This document shows positions 42,501 to 55,179 of a DNA stretch of 64,000 bases, one piece after another; the first letter of the stretch is position 1, and the number at the start of each line of letters is the position of its first letter. The translations under genes were made by a program, and so were the position numbers. The notes beneath the pieces are model-generated. The model worked only from the letters and a program-made list of their open reading frames with translations, did no database searches and was not told the DNA's origin. Origin of the DNA: Corbicula japonica (Eukaryota; Mollusca; Bivalvia; Venerida; Cyrenidae); contig JAZAYU010000168.1 of the NCBI GenBank assembly GCA_038501625.1, positions 218,669 through 282,668 of the forward strand, written 5' to 3'.

Positions 42501-43658
42501 TTCCTATTAAAACTAATGTAAATGGAATTATCAAAGGGCCATAACTTCTGAACAGAACATGTAAGAGCAAAACCCCACCTTTATGCACAACAACATATCA
42601 GGCCAAGCATTGTGGTCAAGTTTCATTAAATTCCCACCAGTAGTGTAGGAGGAGTTGCGTTCACGAGATATACTCCTATTAAAACTAATGTAAATGGAAG
42701 TATCAAAGGGCAATAACTTCTGAACGGAACATGTAAGAGCGAAACCCCACCTTCAAACACAACTACCTATCAGGCCAAGCATTGTGGTCAAGTTTCATTA
42801 AATTCCCACCAGTAGTGTAGGAGGAGTTGCGTTCACGAGATATACTCCTATTAAAACTAATGTAAATGGAAGTATCAAAGGGCAATAACTTCTGAACGGA
42901 ACGTGTAAGAGCGAAACCCCACCTTCATGCACAACTACATATCAGGCCAAGCATTGTGGTCAAGTTTCATTAAATTCCGACCAGTAGTGTAGGAGTTGCG
43001 TTCACGAGAATATCGGACGGACGGACGGACGGACGAACGGACGGACAGGAGCAACTCTTAATGCCCGTCGCCATTTCATGGCGGGGGCATAAAAAATTTG
43101 GACAAATCTAATCTTTTTCATCTGAAGTGATCATCTGAAAAGGAAAAATAAATAAATTAAGGTTTACTAGAATACATTAATAAAAAGGTGGTCGTAAAAA
43201 TATTCCGAAAAATATCTTTTACCTTTAAATTATTTTCAATATTATTAATAAGAAACAAAAAAGATTTAACAAAGTGAAAACATTTAGATAAAATAATAAT
43301 TGTAGTAAGTGGAATCACGAATAAGAAATCTGATCCAAAATTATTAATTGATCAATTTCCTTCATACATTTATGTCTTAGCAGTATCAGCACTGAAACTG
43401 ATTTTTGTAGAACCTCTAGTTCAATACAAAATCCTTAAGTCAAATCATAACAATTCTTATTGATGAAAGATAATTGATACCACAACGAAGTGCGAATGGT
43501 TCTATTAGCACCTGGTTTAGGATTTCAATAGCTTTATTATAGCGGTTACGAACTGACCAAAGGATTTTTGAACGGTTACGATATGACCAAGACAATGGTT
43601 ATGAATCGACCAAAATTGTCGGTTACGAAATGGTAAGGTTACGAAATAACCAGTTCCC
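39506..43658. mobile_element. 4.15 kb DNA transposon, ~110-bp inverted ends, 8-bp TSD
   Basis: 39506-39622 and the reverse complement of 43543-43658 match closely, with repeated GGTTACGA-type motifs inside each end. Perfect direct copies of ATATAAAC flank it (39498-39505 and 43659-43666). No transposase frame. About 2.2 kb of the interior is the tandem-array element 40850-43095, so the original element was probably ~1.9 kb. The 8-bp duplication suggests hAT-type transposition, although the ends do not begin CAGGG. Confidence 0.8.
40850..43095 (-). repeat. Tandem-array element 2, nested
   Basis: From a boundary at 40850 (CTAGAAATG…) to a hairpin-like end (GCCATTTCATGGCGGGGGC, 43069-43087). 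First block: seven ~144-base units (41144-42110). Second block: four ~172-base units (about 42320-43005), each with AACTTCTGAACGGAACATG. Then a (CGGA)n run at 43012-43042. Same outer ends, in reverse orientation, as the element at 55180-56590. Confidence 0.8.
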
Positions 43659-43666
43659 ATATAAAC

Positions 43667-44137
43667 TTACGAATTAGTAATTTTGGGACGGGATGTCACT
43701 AATGTTGATATAACTTGTAGCCCAACCCTTTTGCTATTTTATTTTATTTATTTGATTGTACGAGGGGTGATCGGGAAGTTCGTAGACTTTTAGTATTTGT
43801 CGCATTACAATGAAACTTTAAATACATATTGATTAACATACAAACATTCATTTGCAAAACGTATCAATTTTATATTATTCGCTTAATAATCTGTGTCCAT
43901 GGCAAGGCGCATCGGCGAACCTGGAGCACGTCAAAACTTAGACATTTTTCTACATTTTTATAATTGATTAGCATCTTGTTTGAAGGCAATTTCTTTAATG
44001 TATAACTCTGCGAAAACGTCTGCTGCCGTTTGACGTTTATGATGTCATATCTGTAAATTTTGATGTTTATCGGTGTTTCCGTTTGAATATTATATGCATT
44101 TGTTCATAGCGTTTTGATTAACCAAAATTTCAAAATC
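43667..44137. other. Mariner 5' end region
   Basis: 43759-43790 (CGAGGGGTGATCGGGAAG…) looks like a mariner terminal repeat. The remainder to the transposase start is untranslated leader. The matching right terminal repeat is missing. Confidence 0.5.
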
Positions 44138-45215
44138 ATGACGTCAATGGGCGACGTCGAGTTAAGGGCAGCCATTAAATTTTGTGTTGGTTTAGAGAAG
44201 ACACCAAGTGAAACGTTTAAAATGCTACAGAGTTCAGGTACTAAACAGAAATGCAGTACAGCGCTTGTCTTTAAGTGGCACTGACGATTTCGAGAAGGAA
44301 GATGCTCTATAGATGACGATAAGCGATGTGGTCGCCCGTCTTCAGTGAAATTCACGATTTTAGAAAAGGTGAACGATATGGTGTACAGTGACAGACGACA
44401 TACGCTGAGAAGTTTAGCTTATGAACTGGATGTTTCTACATCTACAGTACATGACATTCTGAAAAAAAGAGCTAGGATTGTCTAAGGTGTGCGCGCGATG
44501 GGTGCCGAGACTTTTAAATGATCATGAGCGGGAAACCAGGGTTGGCTGCTCGAGTTAGTTAGTCCGCCGGTATGAGCATGAGGGCAAAGAATTCCTAGAC
44601 CGCATAATTACGACTGACAAGACTTGGTTATGGCATTTCGACACGGAACCGAAAGCACAGTCACGTGTTTGGAAAACCCCCGGGACTCCTCCCCCAAAGA
44701 AGGCTAGAGTACAGAAGAGCGGTGGGAAACACATGTTCATGTTTTTCATGGATAGGAAGGGCATGATCCTTCAGCATCAAGTACCCGTTGGCCAGACAGT
44801 GACCGCTAGTTATTATTCGAAGGTAGGCAGCTTAATATTGTATAAGCATTATTTTACTATCATTAATAAAATAATTGAACTAATTAAAAGTAACTTGTTT
44901 CACCTTAATATCACTATTTTCTGGGGAAAAGTTTGACATATCGTTTTCCTTTCAGGTTTTCAGGCGTGACTTAATGCAGGCATTGAAGAAAAAACGCCCC
45001 GATCTTGATCCGAACGCATTATATTTCACCAAGATAACGCCCCTGGAAATAGGGCTGACTCAACTCTCTTAGAAATCAGCTTACTTGGTTTCGAAATTCT
45101 CCAGCATCCACCCTACAGTCCAGATCTAGCCCTGTTGGACTTTCCCAGAGATCAAAGCTGCTCTACGAGGTCTGCACTTTGAGAAAGCGAACGAGCTTCG
45201 TAGATACACACAAAC
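44138..45215 (+). pseudogene. Decayed mariner-family transposase
   Basis: Starts at the ATG at 44138. The N-terminal helix-turn-helix region is readable (R-A-A-I-K-F … T-S-T-V-H-D-I-L), but stops follow near 44280 and 44480. Downstream fragments include T-T-D-K-T-W-L-W, P-P-K-K-A-R-V, D-N-A-P (shifted frame) and H-P-P-Y-S-P-D-L-A, all mariner signatures. An apparent 133-base intron (44823-44955, GTAGGC … TTTCAG) interrupts the frame exactly where mariner proteins are continuous. The 3' terminal repeat is absent. Confidence 0.8.
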
Positions 45216-45623
45216 CGGAGCTTTTTCAGCTACTCTCACGGGGCCGATAATGGGCCCCATTCCCAATGCCAAATAGGGACCATTTTTCCCAATTTCAAGA
45301 AAAAAATTCCCAATTTCAAGAAAAATATTCCCATTTCAACAGAAATAAGTTATTTTGCCTATAAAATAGAAACAAACAAGAGAATCTATGTAATCTAGGG
45401 ACTTTTCAAATTACAAAATTAGTTTACTTTTGATCAGTGATCTGTTAAACTTACATTTCTTGAATCCATGTATGCAACCTGTTTAAAACCACTGTATACC
45501 GTGAAAAAAACTTCCCAATTTGAGCAGGGGCCTTTTTCCCAAATACCCCTGAAAAAGCCCTGCAAACTGTTGTTTCGTCATACAAAAGTGACTGGTTCAG
45601 TGATACGTACACTAAATGGTTAC

Positions 45624-47626
45624 GGGTACAGGAATAGTCGTACCACTACAATCTCATATATGAATTGTATAGGGAGTTAGCTAGTGGGTTAAGCAGAGGT
45701 GATAATTAGGTGTTTCCATATCAGTAATGGTACATGTATTTACAATTGTCTATTTATTTATGAGATAATTGAATAATAATTGAATGACAAACTGATAGAA
45801 ACGATGAATGGAAGTATACACATGTAGTCATTATTTCCTCTAAATAAATTCAGATTTTTATTGAAATAATCTTAATATAAAATTTTTGCAGTGGTCTTTT
45901 CATGAGATAATTGAATGACAAACTGATATAAAAGATGAATGAAAGCACACAAATGAAGAAATTATTTCTTCTAAATAAATTCAGATTTTTATTGAAATAA
46001 TCTTAATTTAAAATTAATTTGGAAATAGATCATTCTTTTTTGTATCATTTCCTATTAATTTCAGAATGAAAAATCATTCCTAATTGAAATATGATTTTAT
46101 CAATAATTTTATTTTTATATCAAACAAATTCATATATATATAAAATAAAAACATTCTTTTTAAATTTAGTTTATAATTAACGCTACCTGTCAATATCCAG
46201 AATGAAGCATTTTGAGCATTGAATTTGTTACACCGAGTTCCATATAAAATGTGTGAAATTCCACATATATTCCTGTGAAATATTTGATAGTTATCATTAG
46301 ATTATATAATTGTCACTCCTCATTTAAAATTTCTCAATATTTCATAATATTGATATGGTATTACTCTTCGTTAAATTTAATTTTGTCAATTTTTTAATAA
46401 AAACTTGTGACTTACATCATTAACTAAAATAATTCTTCAAAATGAATGAAGTCAATACAATTCAATTAAAAATTTATTCTGGAATAAATATTTAACAAAA
46501 CTTACATAAATGAACACGATCTGATAAGATAATAAAAAATACGAATACCAAGTCCTCGTGTAACATTATTTCTGTTAAAATATGTAATACAGGGCCTTCC
46601 CCAGAAAAATTTTAAGGCATCCTGGCATCCAGCATGCAAAATGTTTTCACATGGTTGATGTGGTGCATCTTACAAATACAATGTATATTAATATATATTA
46701 AGCACAAAGCAACATAGTTTTTTAAGTTTTATTGAAATACGACAAAGAACATTTTTTAACTGCCACAGACTTCTATTGTATTGTATTTGATACAAAATAG
46801 TTGTTGCTTGATATTTTTTATGTACATCAGTCTAAAAAAACATGCCACAATAGTCTCTTGTTGCAACATATCTCACACTAGATACACAGCCCTTGATTGC
46901 AGACCTGTTCTTGTCATTATGATTATGCCACAATTTAATACATGTTGAAAAGTCAACATGTTCAATAGAATGGCCATTTATTGATATGGACAGCATTTAA
47001 AGATGTACAGTTAGTACTTTTATAACATCAAATTGCTTTAAAATCGTCTTCATATTTGGTTATAATTTGTTATAATAAACCTTCAGTAATCGCCTGTTAA
47101 TAATAGTGACAAGATTATCATTTACCACTTACATGCTCACAACTCTTCACAGTTAGCAGGTCATCAAAGAACAATATACCGATTTTAATCTCATTAAGGC
47201 CATCATAACTGCCGGTGGGGGGGGGGGATAATCTGTTTTTAATTGGTTGATTTACGACCGTCTTCTCCGTATTCAACAGACACTCATCTAACTATCCGAC
47301 TTCTGATAGTTTAGAAATAAAGGCATCCCGGCGCCGGTATGCCATAATTGCCTGGGGAAAGCCCTGTAATATATATCTGTTAAGCCCTAAACCTAATGTA
47401 TTTATATATTATTTTGTAATCGGAATTCATATAACAAATAAAACAGAAAATCAACAGCGTCCATCTCAAGAACCACAATATTACAAATAAGTATCACTTT
47501 CCTGCATAAAAATCTCCATATTAAACATTTAGCTATATATCTTATAATTATGTGGTACGACTATTCCCAATTCGGTATGAGATTGTAACGGTACGAGATT
47601 GTAGTGGTACGACTATTCCCGGAGCC
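45624..47626. mobile_element. 2.0 kb DNA transposon with 9-bp target duplication
   Basis: Inverted ends share GGAATAGTCGTACCACTAC and adjacent bases (45631 onward; complement 47602-47620). Perfect AATGGTTAC copies flank it (45615-45623 and 47627-47635). A 9-bp duplication suggests a Mutator-type mechanism. The interior is AT-rich with a ~140-base direct duplication (about 45760-45890 and 45903-46018). No transposase. Confidence 0.75.
46590..47366. mobile_element. 777-bp nested MITE-like element, 5-bp target duplication
   Basis: Ends CAGGGCCTTCCCCAG and its near-complement CTGGGGAAAGCCCTG, flanked by TAATA on both sides (46585-46589 and 47367-47371). Inserted in the 2.0 kb element. It contains a 12-base G run at 47217-47228. 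Confidence 0.72.
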
Positions 47627-48129
47627 AATGGTTACAGAGACATAGGAAATGAATTCAGATCCGTGGTGATTACGTTGAAAAAGTGTGAACGAATCTCTGA
47701 CGTTAGCACGACGTCATTTGTATAACGCTGGCGTGCTCCGGGTTCACCTTACTGTGGTTGTGTTATTAGCTAACTTTTATATTGTTTAATGTATTTTCAT
47801 AGTATTTATACAACATGTGCAAAATAGAACAACCTTCATACATTGATATGATATCAAGGTACATAGAGAATATTTACTATTTAAAACCAAACCTTATCGA
47901 TATTTAAATGCTATATCTAAAACCTAAGCAAATTATATTTGTAGTTCTTTGGGTTTCCCGTAAAATAGGTTGATCTAACAAATATAGTTCATATTATTTG
48001 CATTAATCATCTTTAATCATCTTTGTCCCCAACATTTTCAAAATAATTTATCCACCTTTTAGATAGTGTTATTATACCCCATTTAAGCACATTGTTGTAA
48101 AACTTAAAAGTTTTAAAATGTATTTGAAT

Positions 48130-51100
48130 AGACCCTTTGCACGTAACTGCGGTCCGTAACCTCACGCATGCGCATAAACGCTTCCGGGTGGCAAACTATG
48201 ACAACCGTGTAAACAACGACGATCGATAACTTTCACTTTCGATCCGAGTTTTCATCAAATTTGAAAACTTTTGACGCTGTTAATTGAGACAAATATGCAG
48301 TGGCAACTAAATGTGGACTGCTTATGTCTGTCAGATCGATCAACATAATGCCAACCAAAGAGAAATCATGGATCGGCGAATCACATTGCGGATCAGTGAA
48401 CTTGACATATTTTCGGAAAAGTATCAAAATATGAATGCTTAGGTGTAGACGGACATAATGCGGTTCTTACTGAAGCAAAGCATTGATTTCCAAAGCAAAA
48501 TTGAGTAAGCATCTCATGGCATTTTTAGTGTTATGTGTGCTTTTATCTGTTGACACCACACAACTCGAGACTTGAGCCTTTGATGACTAGCCCAGCAGTA
48601 TTGGAGGCTTTCGGGTTTGATATTTCTTAATATGAAAAAGGCAAATAATGTTGATTTGTGTGTTTATATGTCTTATTACTTAAACATGACTTTGTGCATA
48701 ATTGTGTTCCAGGCACAGATCTATATCAATATTTGTAAATGCCCAAACCCAAACAAATGCATAAAACTGAAGACAAAAACCTACAATGTTTAAGCTGAGT
48801 CTGATGCAAGTAAAGCCCCATCATATATTGTGTTCAATATGTTACTTTTATATTAAATGATTACAAAATAATAATAATACATTTCCTTATTAAGTAAATA
48901 AATGTAAACATTGGGATGCCAGGTCAGGCAATATTCAGTATCCTTGGCTACTCTGACCAGACTGGAACATTTTAAAAATTGACTGAATCATCAGCTGGTT
49001 TAATATGTCAGTGTAATCTAAAATTCTGGTCAAAGTGTGTACAGAAGCAATTATTTCAACAGTAACTTGTATTGAATAATGGTTTGGTTACTCAACTTGC
49101 CTTGAAATTTAAAATAATTTAATTTGTAAGATAAGAGAAAATGGGTTTACTTTAGTTAATTTCTGAACAGTGAAAGTTTAAGCCAGTTCATCCTTTCCAA
49201 ACTATTGACTTTGATTCAGATATTTGACAAACTAGTAAAAATGGTCCTATGTACTTAGTTTTTAACCATTAAGAGCATTTGAAATTTAATTCATTGGTAT
49301 AAAAAAAGAAATTATTTTTCCTTGCTACCCAAAATTTAGGGAAGGACAACAGTACTGTGAACACAAATTTTCAGGCCTTACATTATACATGCATTATTTA
49401 AATAAGTATCCCCTACACACATAAACATTCACTTACAATAACTTAAATTACCACAAGTTACCTCAGCTACATATGTTACCTCTTACAATGAACATTCAAA
49501 CTTATTTTATCATCCTTTACAGGTGGTGCTGTGCAGATAACTGCATCATAGACAGATATTTGTACTTGGGCATCCCTAGATGAAGAGTTATTAATGGTAT
49601 GTCTTTCAGTTCTGTCCTATAATTTTAAAATTTCTGATTAAAATTGATGGGTATGTTCTTTTAAAGAAAAAGTAGAGTGCTTATTGTATTTTGCAGCATG
49701 CTTAAAATATTTATTTAAGTTTGGCTGGTTTTAAGAATAGAATGTAAAGTTAACTGTTGTAATTGTTTTAAATGATAATCATTGGTTATTAAAATATGTG
49801 AATATTTATTATGTGTGTTACACATATTATTTTACACAACAATTGTTTATCATTTAATTTTAAGCCTAATTTTTTTCAGCTTCCATGTTACACAGAGGAA
49901 CTTGCAGCCAGTAGTGCATCTTTTCAAAAAACACTGAGATAGAACTTGGAATCTGCTGGTGACTTGAATTTTGTTGGGATGAGAATTAATTTACAGCATT
50001 GAATAAATAGTGAACTTGTGTTCATGGGTTGACAGATAATGCTTTAACAAAATATCCACTAGTAAAGACAAATAGTTTTAGAGCTTTCATGAAATAGTGA
50101 TAAAACTGACTTATAAATGACAGCATTCAACAAATCACCATGCACATTGTGTGTATGTTGATCAATGATGTGATGCATTTAGTAGAGATTAATTATATAA
50201 ACTTCATGAAAGCATATCTTTTTTATTATAAAAATACTACCAAAAATAGATGGACAATTTTCTGAAAACAAGATTAGACCATGCATTAGGTTATGAAAAC
50301 AAACAAGGCTCATTTTGAAGTGTTGCATCTGAACTAAAAGAAAGCTGATAATAATATATTATGGAAAACTGGAATGGAAAGTGATATAACATTCATTTTC
50401 TCCAAGTATTAATAATAATTTATTCAGTATCTATATTGCAATATCTTGTAAATATAAATCATGATATCACCTTGTCTTGTTTTGATTACTGTGAGGATGT
50501 GATTTTATGATTTTTATTCTGAAACTTTGGCTGTTTTTTATTTGGGCATTTTATGGGAAGTGTGTCATAGATATTCAAAGGATGCACTGATTTTATTATA
50601 CAAGGCTATATTTATTTTCTTAGAAAGCCTTTTTTTAAATAAGAAATCAAGAAGTATTTCCATAACATCTACCAGAGCAGAATCTCATTCAGAAATATCA
50701 AGATCAATTTCTATAATGATGAATAACAAAAAGTGAGTGGAAATCTAAAAATGACCTGATTTGAGTTTAATAAAAATTTTCTATTTTCGACCTTAATTTT
50801 CAAAATTAGAGTCTGAAGCTTGAACCTCATGATAGATCTCTATAAAATGATCCCAATAAAATGGATTTCTATGAGGAAAGTACAATTTCAAGCTCTGTTG
50901 AACAAAAATATTCCACTTTTTATATTCCAGACTATAGATTATGGGCAGCAATAGATTCTACAATTCTATTGAATAAGAATATTAACTCCTCTCTGTTCAG
51001 TCAAGATGTTCTGGCCACGTCACATCTCGGGAGGTGAAGGGAGGGGGGGGGGGGGGTCGCGGATCCAGAGAGGGTTCATTGTTGTAGCTTGAACCCCCTT

Positions 51101-51834
51101 TTCTGGGAAGATATATTTCATATTCATGTGGATTTCGGCATAATTGTTGGAAATTTTCATGAAACTACGCTAAGACTGCCCAAAACAAATTTTCTTTCAA
51201 GAAATCTTGCATCCGACCGACCGAGCATCTACACTCTGATAATCGGAGCTAAGGGGTTAAAATATTTAAATGAATATTGTATGTATATGTAGGCCTAATC
51301 GTATAGATGTATCAACTGTCTTATTCAAATGTTAATTATGTAATAATGTTTGCGTTATCTTGTAAAATTAACTCGAGGTTGGCTCATCAAGTTCACCCAC
51401 CCCCTGTATTCTGCAAAAGTTAAATTCGACATGCCAATGCTTAAATTGTTGGTTTTAAATCATTCAACATGTCAATTAATATCAAAACAATAAGTATTGA
51501 TGGTAGTCAGAAAAGAAAACAAACGAAATCGTAAATTATCAGTGTTTATTTGAACAATTTAAACAATCGCGGTTCGTCATCTTGGTCGCTAAGGTAAACA
51601 AAACCAATCGGTTTTATTTAGCGGAATGGATTTCGGCAAAAGATGCGGAAGGGATTATATTAAAACAAACAGGCCTTCTCATTGAAATAAATTTATAATT
51701 ATTCTGACTCTTCACGTTCAAGAAAATCTCCGTTAAAGTGGCAAACAAATTATGAGCAATTTTACGTCGCTTCCACCGATTTGCCACCCGGAAGCGTTTG
51801 TGCGCATGTGTGAATAAATTATGGAAAGGGTCTA
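48130..51834. mobile_element. 3.7 kb element with GACCCTTT inverted ends
   Basis: 48131-48200 and the reverse complement of 51775-51834 share TAGACCCTTT and, slightly inside, AAACGCTTCCGGGTGGCAAA. A TA dinucleotide lies on each side. No transposase frame was found. The interior includes a long G run (51040-51056) and no recognisable gene. Probably non-autonomous. Confidence 0.6.
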
Positions 51835-51954
51835 TTATTAAAAAGCTATGTATTGGTATTTATTCTATTAATAGAAACAATATATTGATTGGCTGAAATC
51901 GAGTGACCTAATTTTTTGCACGTCTCTGATTGGTCAAACATTATTATACACTGC

Positions 51955-52147
51955 GATGTCGAACCCGTGTTCAAAACTTGAGACTATTAAATCGGAGATT
52001 GACATTTCTCGTCAACATTTGACAACAGAGGCAACATTTTATATGCGATTGTCCACTTGGACAAAATGTTTGTTGATAGTCTAGATTTTTTTCGAAATTG
52101 GGTCATCGTGGGTCAAAACCTAGTTGTTGTATCTTCTGTCGAATAGC
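51955..52147 (-). repeat. LTR-like repeat, copy A
   Basis: Matches 60790-60937 in the same orientation, most strongly over 52075-52147 (GGGTCATCGTGGGTCAAAAC…). Both copies share CACTGCGATGT at the lower-coordinate end, then diverge. Lies downstream (in minus-strand sense) of an SGNH-hydrolase fragment. Confidence 0.55.
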
Positions 52148-52420
52148 AGTTCGTGCTTTCCTTCGTTCAATAAGTCAAATCAATGAGCCTCGATTGTATT
52201 TAAAGGCATGCGGATTTTAATGGCATTTTCTTAAAAAGAAGCATAAATGATGTTACTAACGATCTTTTTTCAACTTTGGAAAAAAGTGAATGCATATGCA
52301 TATTAGGAATTGCCACATTCACTAAACACAGACGTCCCACGCAGAGGAAAAAGCACGCTTTTGTAAGTATGTTAATTCAAATAGACGCCACATAGAGTAC
52401 TTCTGTTGAGGACAGAGAAA

Positions 52421-53926
52421 TTAAAATAGGCTAAATGCAGGCATGTACGTACTTTTAGCGAAAACGGAGAGTACTCCGGATGATTCTGTATGAACTATGA
52501 TTCCTCGCTCAACTTCTTCTTCAGCGCCGTCACTTATCCGCCTAACATTGGTGCTATCTATCGCTACCAGGCTTACCTCCGTACGCGTTGCCGTTGGCTT
52601 CTGTTCTTTAGAACTTTTAGCTTTCTTTTCGTGCGTGGCAATTCTTGTTGGAATACTGTGATGGAGCCGATACATCCGCATCTCATTACAATGCGACAAT
52701 ACCAATTTGCTCTGAATTTCTAGATCTTTCAGTATATGCTGTTTTATTTGCAACTCGGGCACTCGTAGTAGACGAACCAGCCATTCATTATTAAGGCTAT
52801 GCAGAATATAAAACTCTATACGCAGACGAGCTGATCATGACTTAACTGCTATAAACGATAATGATAACTTCCTAACACATGACGATATCAAGGGAAAGCT
52901 AATTGGAACTGATTTTAGCTTATTTACATATACTAATCTGCGGATCTCCAGTTCGGCTACAACCAGCTGTCAGTAACATGGCAGACTGTAAGCCTCTGAT
53001 CATTGTCATATAGCTTCCATAAGCCACAACGTTTATCCCAAGATAGACTTGCATTTTCACTGCCATCGTTATGCTTTAATGCTGGGAAATGCTTCAAACG
53101 CATGTCATTCAAACCGTCAAGAAGAGCTTGAGCCAGTTCCAACTGTGACCTACTACGAATGAGACGACACTGATAGCCAAATACCATTTGGACACCAAAT
53201 CTTCTATTTGCACTCCGCAAATCAGACAGTCGCTTCAACGTAACAGCACTGCTGACCTGGAACATGGTTGGCTGCTCACTTAAAAGCTCCAGATTGAACT
53301 CATCAAACCTGCATAACACTGCAATGTTTATGCAAATCCGTTAATAAGGTAAACACGCAAAGAAAACACTACTGCTTAGAACATCATGAAGACCCGTCGC
53401 TCGTCTTGTCTTGCTCTGCATCTCTTCATTCCGTGTCCATAGACAGCAGGGACGGATACTGTATTCATCCGCCATACACGACGTCCACCTCTCCAACGTT
53501 AAAAGGCCTTTTATCATCTGTTAAACTTCTGCTTGCTTCCAGTCACCCAGATTCACCTACAAGGTATTGCTCAAGTGAGCGAATGGAGCTCCCCATAATA
53601 ATGTTTTGCATGACAGTTCCAACTGATACTATTTCCAAATACCTTCGTTATTTCTTGTTCCGGAAAACTTTCCAAACAATTCCTTCAGCTTTACAGCTAT
53701 ACATTCGCCTAATGTCTGCACATCTTTTAACATGCCTAATTCAAATGGCACTATCAATGGTATTGTTCTTAAGAGTGGGAACATATTGTCCATGTTGATG
53801 AAGTATGTGGCATGTAACACATCTTTTACTTCTCCTACCTCGTTCACAACCTCCAAACGACACGAACTTTAGTTCATCATGTAAAAGCCGACAACGTCTC
53901 TTTGTGGAACACAAGTCGCCCGGCAA
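52421..53926 (-). pseudogene. Minus-strand coding-like segments, unrecognised
   Basis: Frames at 53741-53926, 53629-53856, 52957-53319 and 52421-52762 (75-120 residues each) have coding-like composition and lie between an SGNH fragment (54.9-55.1 kb) and an LTR-like repeat (52.0 kb) on the same strand. They may be parts of one retroelement-like gene. No domain could be named. Confidence 0.3.
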
Positions 53927-54949
53927 TGCAGCAAAGGCAAAACTTATTGGAACAAAAAAATTGCTATATTTTTAAATAATGCGCTGTAAAAATGATTGCT
54001 ATATTTTAAATAATGCGCTGTAAAACTATAAATTTACTTAAAATTTCCATTAAAACAAAAGGCAAGCGTGCTATTGGAGTCATCGTTGAAACCAAAATGT
54101 TAATCTTAGATCTCTGCTTGTTGAAACTCTTGCGTTAGCAAGGGTGCTTTATGAACTTCCCTCTCTCACATATATCTGTTAAGATTGCCCTCTTCACGCC
54201 AGCCTGTTTCAGTGGTCCACTATTGCACTATTAAACCCGGCGATGTCTTAAGGTCTAGTGCCATGTCTGATATCATTACCCTGTATGACATGCATAAATG
54301 ATGTGTAAGGAAATAAAGAAATACTGTGATCTACATGAAAAAGGAACAATATAATATAATTGAAATTGATTAAGACTATAATGACTTTGTATGATAATAA
54401 CATCAAATTTAAAACGCTTATTTACAATTAGGCTTTCAAATATAAGAAAAAAAAACAAAATATACATGCAAAAAATAAGTAGATCGATATGATACATGCC
54501 TCTGTTCACAAAGGCTGGCGAATTATTAGCGTGTGAAATAATTCTTATGTTGGATATTGCAATGGTTTTCTTAGTTTTACTGTTTTTATATTTTTTTCTC
54601 ACTCGCTTGTCCATTATAATCTCCTTCAGTGCTTTATGTGCTCTACTTCCCCTTTTATGCTACTGTTAATATTTACGTTTCTGGATCGAATGGCCGATGC
54701 TGACATTCAGTTACTTTTCTCCTGCAAATTAGTGCTCATTTGCACAATCACATTATGGATAAGATGCAGATTCTGATTAATAACTGGAAACTGAATAAAA
54801 CTGAACTGATAAAGTTTCGATTGCATAAATGCAAGTTATTAAAGAAAAGTTTATTTTTTATACTGTCAATGACAAAGAAAATGACTTCATGTAGTTATTA
54901 TATTTTTGTGTTTAACACACTGATTTCAAACTAAATAACACTTTTCTTC

Positions 54950-55071
54950 TCCCTATCGTAAGATTGACTACTTGGGACTTGAATTCCTTCAGTTCCTCCA
55001 TAGCTTCAGCTGAGTAAAACTCTGCTGTCATGCCACCAACTCCGAAAAATCGTACAGTCGCTCGCACCTGT
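54950..55071 (-). pseudogene. SGNH-hydrolase fragment, copy A
   Basis: Starts after a 3' splice-like ACTTACAG and reads V-R-F-F-G-V-G-G-M-T, then E-E-L-K-E-F-K-S-Q-V-V-N-L-T-I-G before degenerating. About 70-80% identical to 61735-61858, where the frame continues into G-G-N-D, the SGNH block. Confidence 0.5.
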
Positions 55072-55179
55072 AAGTAAACAAAATGCAATGTGTTAATATA
55101 TAACCTATCTCCATAAGTCACTTATTTGACTTAATCAATCAATTCTCTAATACAAATGATTAAGATTCAATTTTTATGC

